Shown in pieces: positions 9,280 through 17,669 of a DNA stretch of 64,000 nucleotides (position 1 is the stretch's first letter; each line of letters begins with the position of its first letter). The stretch comes from G958296245 sp965262055. GTDB lineage: Bacteria > Chloroflexota > Dehalococcoidia > Lucifugimonadales > G958296245. Under the pieces are notes generated by a model. That model had not been told where the DNA came from, did not search any database, and was given only the letters and a program-made list of their open reading frames with translations. A program made the position numbers and the translations under genes. The stretch is taken from positions 558,001 to 622,000 of the forward strand of contig CBDHEI010000002.1 in NCBI GenBank assembly GCA_965262055.1. Reading direction: 5' to 3'.

Positions 9280-10259
9280 GCCGTCTTGCTGCCTGCCGCG
9301 ACTTCGCCCAGGAGCTTGGCGGCCGCGTATACGGCCCTGGTGTTGGGCACCGGTACGTCGAGTATCTCTCCAAGCTCGATGACGGCCCCCACTATGGCTT
9401 CAAGCTCCATCGGCCTTCTGGACTCGAGGTCCTGGAGCATGGAGGTCTTGTGCTCGCCAACGGCGGCGGCCCCTGCGATGCGCCGCTCGATCGAGACCGG
9501 CACCCTCACTCCAAGGGCGCGGGCCACGGCGTCGGCCTCCTCCATGATGGACCGGGCCAGGGCGAGCACCTCGGGATGACCAGTCATTTCGACCAGCGTC
9601 GCGCGGGTGAGCACGCTGATGGGGTTGAAGGCGACGTTCCCCAGCAGCTTGACCCACATGTCCACTCGTATGCGCGACCTGATCGGGCCGCGCAGTCCCG
9701 ACTCCTTCAGGGCGTCGGACAGCATCCTGCACCGGTCGCTGGTCGAGCCGTCCGGCTCGCCTATGGTGAACCTGTCGCCCTCCAGATGGTCTATCACGCC
9801 CGGCTCGGCGATGGAGGCCGAGGGGTAGACGATGCACCCGATGACGCGCCCGGCGCCGATGGCGGCGGAGACGGCCCCGTCCGGGTCCAGCCTCTCGATC
9901 CGCCTTCCGTCCAAGAGGCCGCCGTGGCGTTGGAAGTACCACCATGGGATGCCGTTCTGGGCCGATACGACGGCCGTCTCCGGCCCCAGAAGCGGTCCCA
10001 GCCTTGGGGCGACCTCCGGGAGGCTGTGGGCCTTGAGAGTGAGGAAGACGAAGTCGACCTCGCCCACCTCGTCGTAGTCGTCCGTAGCGGTTGGGTGGGC
10101 CTCGAAGTCGCCTTCCGGGCTCCGCACGAAGACGCCGCGTGACTGCATGGCCCTCAGGTGGGGGCCACGCGCTATCAGAGAGACGTCATGGCCGGACAGG
10201 CTGAGCCTGGCGCCCAGGTAGGCGCCTATGGCCCCTGCGCCGACGACCGCGAACCTCAC
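9276..10259 (-). CDS. Ketopantoate reductase family protein (ApbA/PanE)
   Basis: A 327-residue NADPH-dependent 2-dehydropantoate 2-reductase-like protein. It has VGAGAIGAYLGARLS at residues 6-20, the catalytic-lysine region LTLKAHSLPE, the QNGI turn, and the helix VKLLGNVAFNPISVLTRAT. GTG at 10259 overlaps the stop of the ligase gene as GTGA, giving the start. Pairing with an acyl/oxalyl-CoA ligase rather than panB/panC suggests that it may act on another 2-oxo acid; true pantothenate synthesis is not shown by context. Confidence 0.88.
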   Translation of the reverse strand: MRFAVVGAGAIGAYLGARLSLSGHDVSLIARGPHLRAMQSRGVFVRSPEGDFEAHPTATDDYDEVGEVDFVFLTLKAHSLPEVAPRLGPLLGPETAVVSAQNGIPWWYFQRHGGLLDGRRIERLDPDGAVSAAIGAGRVIGCIVYPSASIAEPGVIDHLEGDRFTIGEPDGSTSDRCRMLSDALKESGLRGPIRSRIRVDMWVKLLGNVAFNPISVLTRATLVEMTGHPEVLALARSIMEEADAVARALGVRVPVSIERRIAGAAAVGEHKTSMLQDLESRRPMELEAIVGAVIELGEILDVPVPNTRAVYAAAKLLGEVAAGSKTA

Positions 10260-11791
10260 GTCGAAGGCCCTCCGGCGATGACCTCCGCGACGATTCGGCG
10301 CTGCACCTTGCCCGTTGCGGTGCGGGGGATGGCGTCTACTATGTGGATTTTTCGCGGAACCTTGAAGGCGGCCAAGCTCTGGCGGCAATGTGCGACCAGA
10401 TCCCTCTCCGTCGCCTCGGAACCGAGGACTACCGCGGCGGCGGGCTCCTCTCCGTGGGTGTGGTGCGGGACTCCGAACGCGACGGCTTCCGCGACGGCGG
10501 GGTGCGACAGCAGCACCTCGTCTATCTCGACCGGCGATACCTTTTCGCCACTGCGGTTGATGAGCTCCTTGAGCCGGCCCCGGAGCGTCAGCATTCCGTT
10601 CTCGTCGAGCTGGCCCTGGTCCCCGGTCCTGAACCAAGCACCGACGAACGAAGAGGCGTTCGCCTCCGGGTTGGACTCGTACCCCTGGATCACGTTGGGG
10701 CCGCCTATGACCACCTCGCCTACCGTACCGGTTGCCTGAAGCTCGCCGGCGTCGTCCATGATCCCGATATTCACGCCGGTCCCCTGGCCTACCGAGCCGG
10801 GTACGCGGTCGCCTGGAGGCAGTGGGTTCGACGCCATCTGGTGCGCGGCCTCTGTCATGCCGTAGGCTTCGATCACCGGCACGCCGAAGGTCGACTCCAT
10901 ATGCTCCATGGTGGCCGGGGAGAGGGCCGCGCTGCACGAGCGGATGAAGCGCAGGCTCCCCGCATTCGTGGGGGCGTTCCCGCTTCGGGCCCTGGACAGC
11001 AACGCCTGAAACATCGTGGGCACAGCGGAGAACCACGTGGCCTCATGCTCATCTACAAGGGGCCAGAAGCCCATCGGGTTGAAGCGGGGCGGTGCGACCA
11101 CGGTGCCTCCCGAACGGAGAGTCGAGAGGGTCGACGCCACCAACCCGTGTACGTGGAACAGTGGCATGATGCAGAGGGATACGTCCCTGTCGGAGAGGTC
11201 GTAGGTCTCGACGATGTTCTCGACGGATGCGGTGAGGTTCCGGTGCGCCAACGGCACACGCTTGGGGCGGCTGGTAGTCCCGCTGGTATGCAGCACGAGC
11301 GCCACGTCGTCGGGCTGTGGGGGCGCGGCTTCAAGGCCCTCCGCCGAGGCCTGGCCGCCGGCTTCGGGCGCCTTCAGGATGACTCGGCCCTCTTCGTCGA
11401 GCGAGGACCGGATGTCCAGGACAGAGGCCGGCGCCGCGTCGCGGGCCTCCTCTCCTCCGTCGTCCCGGGTGATGAGCGCCTTCGCGTTGGTGTCGTCCAT
11501 GTAGAACTCGAACTCGGCGGCCTTGTATGCAGGGTTCAGGGGGGCCGCCGTGCCGGCCGCCGCGACCGCCAAGAACGTCACGATCGCCTCTATGCCGTTG
11601 GGCAGAACGATGGCAACCCTGTCTCCACGATCTATGCCCATGGCCCGGAGCTGCTCCGCGAGCGCCCGTACCTGGCACCGCAGCGAGTCGTAGGTCAGGA
11701 CGACCCCCCCGGGGGCCACTAGGGCCGGGTGCGACGGCGCTCCGGATTCGAGCAGGTCGAGCAGCGTGCCGGGAGGCGTCTTGTCGGGCAT
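10256..11791 (-). CDS. AMP-dependent acyl-CoA synthetase, oxalate-CoA ligase-like
   Basis: A 511-residue adenylate-forming ligase. Core motifs in order: LHTSGTTSRPKRVPLAH (P-loop, about residue 165), AYGMTEAAHQMASNPLPPG (A5), RTGDQGQLDENG (A7), GRLKELINRSGEKVSP (A8 hinge) and PRTATGKVQRR (A10, acylation Lys). The A5 stretch with AAHQMxSNPLPP resembles the oxalyl-CoA synthetase group (AAE3/PCS60), so oxalate or a small dicarboxylate is a reasonable but unproved substrate. It is the first gene of a two-gene minus-strand unit with the panE-like gene. Confidence 0.85.
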   Translation of the reverse strand: MPDKTPPGTLLDLLESGAPSHPALVAPGGVVLTYDSLRCQVRALAEQLRAMGIDRGDRVAIVLPNGIEAIVTFLAVAAAGTAAPLNPAYKAAEFEFYMDDTNAKALITRDDGGEEARDAAPASVLDIRSSLDEEGRVILKAPEAGGQASAEGLEAAPPQPDDVALVLHTSGTTSRPKRVPLAHRNLTASVENIVETYDLSDRDVSLCIMPLFHVHGLVASTLSTLRSGGTVVAPPRFNPMGFWPLVDEHEATWFSAVPTMFQALLSRARSGNAPTNAGSLRFIRSCSAALSPATMEHMESTFGVPVIEAYGMTEAAHQMASNPLPPGDRVPGSVGQGTGVNIGIMDDAGELQATGTVGEVVIGGPNVIQGYESNPEANASSFVGAWFRTGDQGQLDENGMLTLRGRLKELINRSGEKVSPVEIDEVLLSHPAVAEAVAFGVPHHTHGEEPAAAVVLGSEATERDLVAHCRQSLAAFKVPRKIHIVDAIPRTATGKVQRRIVAEVIAGGPST

Positions 11792-11820
11792 TCGGTCTCT
11801 CCTTCCGCGGGACGCACTCC

Positions 11821-11849
11821 AGTATAGCCAGATGCGCCCACCTCGTCAC
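11821..11849 (-). promoter_or_regulatory. Putative sigma-70 promoter of the ligase gene
   Basis: On the minus strand GTGACG and TATACT are separated by exactly 17 bases, and lie 30-58 bases before the ligase ATG. The -10 is one base from TATAAT; the -35 matches TTGACA at four positions. Confidence 0.5.
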
Positions 11850-12040
11850 GGGGTTGTCCATAGTAGGGGCACACAGCAGCATGCGCCGTGCGAACAACTA
11901 CGCCGAGCGACAGACCACCGGGATCAGACAGGGTGGTAGAATGAGCGTAACCATCCTCAGGGAAGTTACAGCACGTGAGGATGGTCAGGATAATTGGACT
12001 GCCCCGGCATCCGTCGCGCCCATGACATTGGAGGCGGAGC

Positions 12041-12592
12041 ATGACTACGACAACACGACCAATGACGGCGGACGAGCTCCTGAACATGCCGGACGACGGC
12101 TTTCGGTATGAACTGGTCAGGGGGGAGCTGAGGAAGATGGCGCCTGCTGGACACGATCATGGGCGAATAGCGGCGTCCGTAGCCATACGACTAGGCGCGT
12201 ACGTGATGGAAGGCGAGCTGGGCGAAGTCTACGTCGCGGAGACCGGATTCAGGCTGGAATCCGACCCTGACCACGTCCGGGCGCCTGACACGGCCTTCGT
12301 CCGGCGCGAGAGGGCCGAAGCGGCGCGAGGTACTCCAGGGTTCTTTCCCGGCGCGCCGGACGTTGCGGTCGAAGTTATTTCGCCGAGCGACAGCTACACG
12401 GAGGTGGAGGAGAAGGTCGCGGACTGGCTCGGCGCCGGAACCCTAACGGTGGTCGTCGTGGATCCACGCAGGCGGATCGTGAAGGTACATCGTTCGCTCG
12501 TGGACGCCGTCGTCCTTACCGAAGCGGACGTGTTGGCCATCGAAGACGTAGTGCCAGGGTGGCGCGTACCGGTCAAGGACATATTCAAGTAG
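12041..12592 (+). CDS. Uma2 family putative endonuclease (DUF820)
   Basis: A 183-residue PD-(D/E)XK-fold protein of the Uma2 family. The N-terminus has MTADELLNMPDDGFRYELVRGELRKM, the core has RAPDTAFVRR (Asp) and PDVAVEVISPSD (the D/E-x-K-like ExE strand), followed by KVADWLGAGTLTVVVVDP. Uma2 genes are abundant in cyanobacteria and Chloroflexota; their function is unproved though the fold is nuclease-like. It is monocistronic, with GGAGGC upstream of the ATG. The 249 bases before it hold no other gene. Confidence 0.88.
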   Translation: MTTTTRPMTADELLNMPDDGFRYELVRGELRKMAPAGHDHGRIAASVAIRLGAYVMEGELGEVYVAETGFRLESDPDHVRAPDTAFVRRERAEAARGTPGFFPGAPDVAVEVISPSDSYTEVEEKVADWLGAGTLTVVVVDPRRRIVKVHRSLVDAVVLTEADVLAIEDVVPGWRVPVKDIFK

Positions 12593-12658
12593 GTTGCAGG
12601 AGCGTCGCGGCGCTGACCTTGCCGACCGCGATAGTCCCCTGATTTTGCCGGTACGGCT

Positions 12659-13834
12659 ATGGCTGCCAACGCACTGGTGATGCAGTCCGGCGGGAGCACC
12701 GCCGTGTTGAACCGGAGCCTGTACGGCATCCTGGACGAGGCGGCTTCGCGCCGCGGCTTCGGGACGGTCTACGGGGCGGTCCACGGGATGGAGGGGCTGC
12801 TGGCCCGCAACGTCATGCCGCTTTCGGGACTCTCAGGCAGCAGACTACAACGGATTGCGCGAACCCCCGGTGCCGCCTTGGGGTCGTCGCGCCGGATTCT
12901 CCGGGAAGAGGACGTCCCAGCCCTCATGGAGGCCCTGTCGGAGCTATCCATCAGCTTCTGCTTCATCATAGGGGGCAACGACTCGGCGGCGATCGGCCAC
13001 GCGGTCGCAATGAGCGCACGCGGCGCCGGGATGCCGTTGACGGTGGTCAACGTGCCCAAGACTATCGACAACGACCTAGTGCTCACCGACCACACGCCAG
13101 GCTACGGCAGCGCGGCGCGCTTCGTGGCTATGGCGGCCATGGGGGCCGGCAAGGACGCCGAGAGCATGGGCCGGGCGGCGCCGATCACGGTGATCGAGGT
13201 GATGGGTCGAGACGCGGGGTGGCTCGCGGCCGCCTCGGTGCTGGGCAAGCGGGAGGAGCGCGACGCGCCGCACGTCGTGTGCGTGCCCGAGGTTTCCGTG
13301 GACACGGACCGCTTCGTGGAGCTGATGGAGGCCGCGTACCGGCGCTACGGCTTCGCGGTGGCGGTCGTCTCAGAGAGGGCGCGCGGGCCGGAGGGCGTCC
13401 TCGGCCAGCGCGGGGAGCCGATGTACGTCGACGACTTCGGCCACGAGTACCACGAGGGGGCGGGTCGGCATCTATCGGCGGCTGCCGGGGCGGCACTGAA
13501 GGTACGCGTCCGGTACGAAAAACCTGGGACTCTCCAACGCTCTATGGTAGCATCGACATCACGGAGCGATGCCCAGGAGGCGGAGATGGCGGGCCGCGCG
13601 GCAGTCCGATACGCGCTGGAGGGCGCGAGCGACCAGATGGTGACGCTCGTGAGAGAGCCGGGCCCCGAGTACCGTTGCGATACCGGCCTGGCGCCGCTCG
13701 AAGAGGTCGCGGGGGCTGTGAAGGCCATGCCTGCCAGCTATCTTAACGCGGACGACTACACGATAGACCACTCTTTCCACAGCTACGCGGGGCCCCTGGT
13801 GGGACCGCTGCCGAAGTTCGAGCGCATCTCGTAA
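12659..13834 (+). CDS. 6-phosphofructokinase, probably pyrophosphate-dependent
   Basis: A 391-residue PfkA-superfamily enzyme, acting on fructose 6-phosphate / fructose 1,6-bisphosphate. The phosphoryl-donor loop reads GGNDSA (GGDGS in ATP enzymes), with Asp at the position that blocks ATP, and the catalytic motif is PKTIDND, whose Lys marks PPi-dependent enzymes (ATP enzymes have PGTIDND). MGRDAGWLAA and the Glu-containing VPEVSVD follow. An Asn replaces the first Asp of the donor loop, which is unusual. Length fits short PPi-PFKs. It precedes a DM13 gene by 26 bases. Confidence 0.88.
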   Translation: MAANALVMQSGGSTAVLNRSLYGILDEAASRRGFGTVYGAVHGMEGLLARNVMPLSGLSGSRLQRIARTPGAALGSSRRILREEDVPALMEALSELSISFCFIIGGNDSAAIGHAVAMSARGAGMPLTVVNVPKTIDNDLVLTDHTPGYGSAARFVAMAAMGAGKDAESMGRAAPITVIEVMGRDAGWLAAASVLGKREERDAPHVVCVPEVSVDTDRFVELMEAAYRRYGFAVAVVSERARGPEGVLGQRGEPMYVDDFGHEYHEGAGRHLSAAAGAALKVRVRYEKPGTLQRSMVASTSRSDAQEAEMAGRAAVRYALEGASDQMVTLVREPGPEYRCDTGLAPLEEVAGAVKAMPASYLNADDYTIDHSFHSYAGPLVGPLPKFERIS

Positions 13835-13860
13835 GCCAGGTGCAGCGACAAGGGGATGTT

Positions 13861-14454
13861 ATGGCCTCACTGAAGAATAAGAATGTCCTGATCGTCATAG
13901 CGATAGTGGTGCTGGTCCCCGTGCTGGCGGTGGCGTGGTGGCTGCTTGCGCCACTCTTCATCGACAAGACGGTCGAGGAGGAGTTCCCGTTGGCCGCCAA
14001 CGCGGTCGTTCCCAGCGACATGACGATGGAAGAAGCGGAGACCACCATGAGCGCGATGGCCAAGGTCGACTCGGAGATGACCGAGCCGATGGGCGATGAG
14101 ATGGCCGAGGCCGTGGCGCTGAAGACGGGCGAGTTCATGGACGCCGACCCCTTCCACAAGGGGTCGGGCACCGCTACGGTGTACAGCCTGCCGGAAGGAG
14201 GCCACGTCCTCCGCCTGGAGAACTTCAAGGTCACCAACGGGCCGGACCTCCGAGTCGTCGTCACGCCCAGCGGCAGCCCGGATAGCCGCGACGACGTCCA
14301 CGAACCGGGATACCTGGAGCTGGGCAAGCTCAAGGGGAACATAGGCAACCAGAACTACGCGTTCCCGGAGGGGGCCGACCCCTCGGACGCCAACGCGGTC
14401 GTCATCTACTGCAAGCCGTTCTCGGTGATCTTCTCGGTGGCGGAGCTGCGCTGA
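13861..14454 (+). CDS. DM13 domain membrane-anchored protein
   Basis: A 197-residue extracytoplasmic protein with one N-terminal membrane segment (VLIVIAIVVLVPVLAVAWWLL, about residues 9-29) and a C-terminal DM13 domain: GSGTATVYSLPEGGHVLRLENFKVTNGPDLRVVVTP, then YLELGKLKGNIGNQNYAFP and VVIYCKPFSVIFSVAEL, including the characteristic lone Cys. DM13 is proposed to bind a redox cofactor or haem-like ligand; this is not shown here. The ATG at 13861 with AAGGGG upstream is preferred over a GTG 21 bases earlier. Its stop overlaps the mtnA start (TGATG). Confidence 0.87.
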   Translation: MASLKNKNVLIVIAIVVLVPVLAVAWWLLAPLFIDKTVEEEFPLAANAVVPSDMTMEEAETTMSAMAKVDSEMTEPMGDEMAEAVALKTGEFMDADPFHKGSGTATVYSLPEGGHVLRLENFKVTNGPDLRVVVTPSGSPDSRDDVHEPGYLELGKLKGNIGNQNYAFPEGADPSDANAVVIYCKPFSVIFSVAELR

Positions 14455-15515
14455 TGGTGGCCGCCGCGCCGCCGCTCACGCCCGTCCGCTGGCGCGACGG
14501 CGCCGTCCTGGTGCTAGACCAGACGCGCCTGCCTGGGGAGGAGGTGTGGCTGGAGCTTACAGGCTACCGGGCGGTGATCGAGGCGATCCAGGCAATGCGG
14601 GTCAGGGGCGCGCCGGCGATCGGCATAGCGGGGGCCTACGCGGTCGCGCTTGCCGCCAGTGAGGCTCCGGCGGATCCGGGCCTCTTCATGTCCAGGCTGC
14701 AGATTGCAGCCGAGGAGATACGCCGCGCCCGTCCGACCGGCGCAAACCTGGCCTGGGCCGTGAGACGCATGATGGGCGTGGCCGCAGAGTGCGCTGCCCG
14801 GCCCGAGGCGGCAGCCAGAGCCCTGGTCGCGGAGGCGCGACGCATCCACGATGAAGACCAGGACGCGAACGCGGCGATAGGCCGCCTTGGCGCAGAGCTT
14901 CTCCCCGCCGGGGGCGCGGTACTCACCCACTGCAACACCGGGGCGCTGGCTACCGGCGGAGGCGGAACAGCGCTGGGCGTCATCACGACCGCCTGGGAGC
15001 AGGGCAAGCTGTCCCACGTGTACGCCACCGAGACGAGGCCGCTGCTGCAGGGCGCGAGGCTGACGGCGTGGGAGCTGGCGCGGGCCGGCGTCGAGGCGAC
15101 GGTGCTGCCCGACTCGGCGGCGGGCGCCCTGATGAGGCGCGGTAGCGTGGGCGCCGTGGTCGTGGGCGCCGACCGGATAGCGGCGAACGGCGACACCGCC
15201 AACAAGATAGGCACCTACACCCTGGCGGTGCTGGCGCGGGAGCACGGCGTGCCCTTCTACGTCGCGGCCCCGTCGAGCACGGTGGACATGGAACTTCCAG
15301 ACGGAGGCTCCATCCCCATAGAGGAGCGGCCCGCCGAAGAGGTGACACACCTCGCCGGCTCCAGGATCGTGGCGGAGGGGGTGTCGGTACTGAACATGGC
15401 CTTCGACGTTACGCCCAACAAGTACGTCGCCGCCATTGTCACGGAGAGGGGCGTGGCCGAAGGCAGGCCACTGTCCCGCGAGCTTGCGCGGCTGATGGAG
15501 CACTCCCTTGCCTGA
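14454..15515 (+). CDS. mtnA: S-methyl-5-thioribose-1-phosphate isomerase
   Basis: Isomerises 5-methylthioribose 1-phosphate to the ribulose form in methionine salvage. The 353-residue protein shows the eIF2B-alpha-like signatures RVRGAPAIGIAGAYA near residue 43, THCNTGALATGGGGTALGVI with the catalytic Cys, ETRPLLQGARLTAWEL, VVVGADRIAANGDTANKIGTY with the catalytic Asp, and AFDVTPNKYVAAIVTERG near the end. The ATG shares a base with the preceding stop, and the downstream mtnP start lies inside its 3' end. Identity is firm. Confidence 0.96.
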   Translation: MVAAAPPLTPVRWRDGAVLVLDQTRLPGEEVWLELTGYRAVIEAIQAMRVRGAPAIGIAGAYAVALAASEAPADPGLFMSRLQIAAEEIRRARPTGANLAWAVRRMMGVAAECAARPEAAARALVAEARRIHDEDQDANAAIGRLGAELLPAGGAVLTHCNTGALATGGGGTALGVITTAWEQGKLSHVYATETRPLLQGARLTAWELARAGVEATVLPDSAAGALMRRGSVGAVVVGADRIAANGDTANKIGTYTLAVLAREHGVPFYVAAPSSTVDMELPDGGSIPIEERPAEEVTHLAGSRIVAEGVSVLNMAFDVTPNKYVAAIVTERGVAEGRPLSRELARLMEHSLA

Positions 15516-16380
15516 GGCGGCAGTGGCCTTCATCGGCGGCTCAGGCCTGTACGAGATGGACGGGCTCAACGATGTCGAGCGGGCGTCGACGGAGACGCCC
15601 TTCGGCGATCCCAGCGGCGACATAGTGATCGGCACGCTGGCTGGCGTACGCGTAGCCTTTCTGCCGCGCCACGGCAGGGGGCACAGGATCCCGCCGGGCG
15701 CGATCCCCGCCCGCGCGAACGTCTACGCGCTCAAGAGGCTGGGAGTGGAGCGCATCGTATCGATCAGCGCGGTCGGCAGCCTGAGCGAGAAGGTCAGACC
15801 GCTGGACATGGTCGTCCCGGACCAGATAATCGACCGCACCAAGGCGCGGCCCAGCACCTTCTTCGACGAGGGCATCGCCGTGCACGTGGGGATGGCCGAC
15901 CCGTTTTGCCCCGACCTCAGCGCTGCACTGCTACAGTCCGCCCGCAGGCAGGGGGTCGGCGTGCACGACGGGGGGACATACGTCGCCATAGAGGGGCCGC
16001 AGTTCTCCACGCGGGCCGAGTCCGAGCTGTACAGGTCGTGGGGGGCCAGCATCATCGGCATGACGGCGATACCGGAGGCGAAGCTCGCCCGCGAGGCAGA
16101 GATATGCTACGCGACCCTGGCGATGGTGGCCGACTACGACTGCTGGCACGAGACGGAGGAGGACGTGACGGTTGAGATGGTGGTGACCAACCTCATTAAG
16201 GGCGCCTCCGCGTCGCAGGAGGTGGCCCGCGACCTTGTCGGGACATTGCCGATGGGCCGGGGTTGTGCGTGTCCAACGGCGCTGAGCGACGCTATAGTGA
16301 CGAGCCTGGACGCCGTTGACGACGCCGTAAGGACGAGGCTGGCGCCGCTGATCGGCGGGTACCTGGGGATACCGGAATAG
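15508..16380 (+). CDS. mtnP: S-methyl-5'-thioadenosine phosphorylase
   Basis: Phosphorolyses MTA to adenine and 5-methylthioribose 1-phosphate, the substrate of MtnA. The 290-residue protein carries the PNP/MTAP family 2 motifs FIGGSGLYEM (residues 8-17), FLPRHGRGHRIPPGAIPARAN, YVAIEGPQFSTRAES, IGMTAIPEAKLAREAEICYATLAMVADYDCWH. A TTG start overlaps the mtnA stop by 8 bases. Asp in the VADYDCW segment favours adenine-type substrates. Together with mtnA, ahcY and metK it forms a sulfur-metabolism block. Confidence 0.95.
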   Translation: MPEAAVAFIGGSGLYEMDGLNDVERASTETPFGDPSGDIVIGTLAGVRVAFLPRHGRGHRIPPGAIPARANVYALKRLGVERIVSISAVGSLSEKVRPLDMVVPDQIIDRTKARPSTFFDEGIAVHVGMADPFCPDLSAALLQSARRQGVGVHDGGTYVAIEGPQFSTRAESELYRSWGASIIGMTAIPEAKLAREAEICYATLAMVADYDCWHETEEDVTVEMVVTNLIKGASASQEVARDLVGTLPMGRGCACPTALSDAIVTSLDAVDDAVRTRLAPLIGGYLGIPE

Positions 16381-16613
16381 GAAGTCCTCGGACGCCGCCT
16401 GGCCTAAATGAGCTTGCCGGCGGGGGGGGTCGGCGTCGTGCTCGATGATGGAGACGACGCGGACGCCGGTCTACGTGTCCCGTAGTAAGAACCCTGGCGA
16501 TGCTACGTTTGGATGTATTGCTAACCTTTCCCAAAAAGGCCATTCGAGGTGAAGTGGGATGATCCTCTGGCTGATCATAATCTCGTTGCTGAATTGCTCT
16601 CTGCGCTGTTCCG

Positions 16614-17153
16614 ATGGCTCTACGTGTGAGGTACGACTTCGCGCTTAACGGCAGGGTCTCATTGCCGATCGCGGTCTGGTCGGGCGTTACTGTGTACGTT
16701 CACTTGACGGCTACGTTCGCGCTCGCATGGCTGGATCGTGGTTCTCTCGGCGAGCCATCTCTCGCCAGTTTGGCTATTGGCATATTCGCCGCGACCATCG
16801 GAAGCGGTCTGATCGTTGCCGCGCGCCGCGAATATGCAAGTCGGTCCCGCGCCTATGGACTATTGGAAGACAAGCTGATTACCATGGGCATCTACCGATA
16901 TTCGCGCAATCCGCAGTATGTGGGCCTTTGGCTCATGCTACTGGGAGCAGCCATAGTTAGCCTTTCCCAATGGGCGTTCCTCCTTACGTTCGGATTCGCG
17001 CCCATCTTCCATCTCTACATAATGGGTGTCGAGGAGCCTCACCTGCGCTCCGCATTCGGAGAGAAGTATCTCGCATACTGCAACAGGACACCCCGGTACC
17101 TGCAACTCAAACCTAGGGTTCGGGGGGAAGCCGGACCAGACCCTATGATTTGA
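16614..17153 (+). CDS. Isoprenylcysteine carboxyl methyltransferase-like membrane protein
   Basis: A 179-residue membrane protein with about four hydrophobic segments and the C-terminal ICMT/PEMT-type SAM signature: LITMGIYRYSRNPQYVGLW, then EEPHLRSAFGEKYLAYCNRTPRYL. Such bacterial proteins methylate lipids or small amphipathic molecules, and the substrate is unknown. The gene has lower GC and less biased third positions than neighbouring mtnP, and sits alone with 230 bases before it and 146 after, so acquisition by transfer is possible. Confidence 0.83.
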   Translation: MALRVRYDFALNGRVSLPIAVWSGVTVYVHLTATFALAWLDRGSLGEPSLASLAIGIFAATIGSGLIVAARREYASRSRAYGLLEDKLITMGIYRYSRNPQYVGLWLMLLGAAIVSLSQWAFLLTFGFAPIFHLYIMGVEEPHLRSAFGEKYLAYCNRTPRYLQLKPRVRGEAGPDPMI

Positions 17154-17299
17154 CCCTGCGTCTGCCTAAGGACGATCAGCGCCGCCTTCGCCGCTCCCAA
17201 GTCCACCGCCGAATCTCGCCCCCGCCACGGTGATATACCATATGTTACTATCCACACGCCCCAGACTTGTTCAGAGTAACCATAGTTAAGGGGGACGAT

Positions 17300-17653
17300 A
17301 TGCCGCGACAGGAACCGGGGGAGCCGTACTATAGACTCACCACCGCAGAGGCGGCGGGGATGCACGGGCAGGAGGGCGTCGAGTTCGTCGACGTGCGCAG
17401 GCCGGACGAGTACCAGGCGGGCCACGTTGCGGGGGCGCTCTTCATACCCGTCGACGACGTGCTGGCGCGCATAGAAGAGCTGCCGGAGGACAAGAAGCTG
17501 CTGTTCGTCTGTGCCCAGGGCGTGCGCAGCGGCCTGGCGTGCGAGATGGCCGCCGCAATGGGCATAGACATCGAGCGGCTGTTCAACATAGAAGACGGTA
17601 CGCCGGCCTGGGTCGAGCAGGGCTTCCCGACCAGCTACGGAACGGACCCGTAG
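17300..17653 (+). CDS. Rhodanese-like domain protein
   Basis: A single-domain rhodanese of 117 residues. It has EFVDVRRPDEYQAGHVAGALFIP and the active-site loop LFVCAQGVRS with the persulfide-carrying Cys, followed by LFNIEDGTPAWVEQGFP, the standard closing helix. It probably transfers sulfane sulfur; the acceptor is unknown. The ATG at 17300 is preceded by a GGGGGA stretch, and an upstream in-frame start at 17267 lacks a ribosome site. It precedes the PfkB kinase by 16 bases and is likely cotranscribed with it. Confidence 0.9.
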   Translation: MPRQEPGEPYYRLTTAEAAGMHGQEGVEFVDVRRPDEYQAGHVAGALFIPVDDVLARIEELPEDKKLLFVCAQGVRSGLACEMAAAMGIDIERLFNIEDGTPAWVEQGFPTSYGTDP

Positions 17654-17669
17654 CCGGGCTGGGCGCGAC

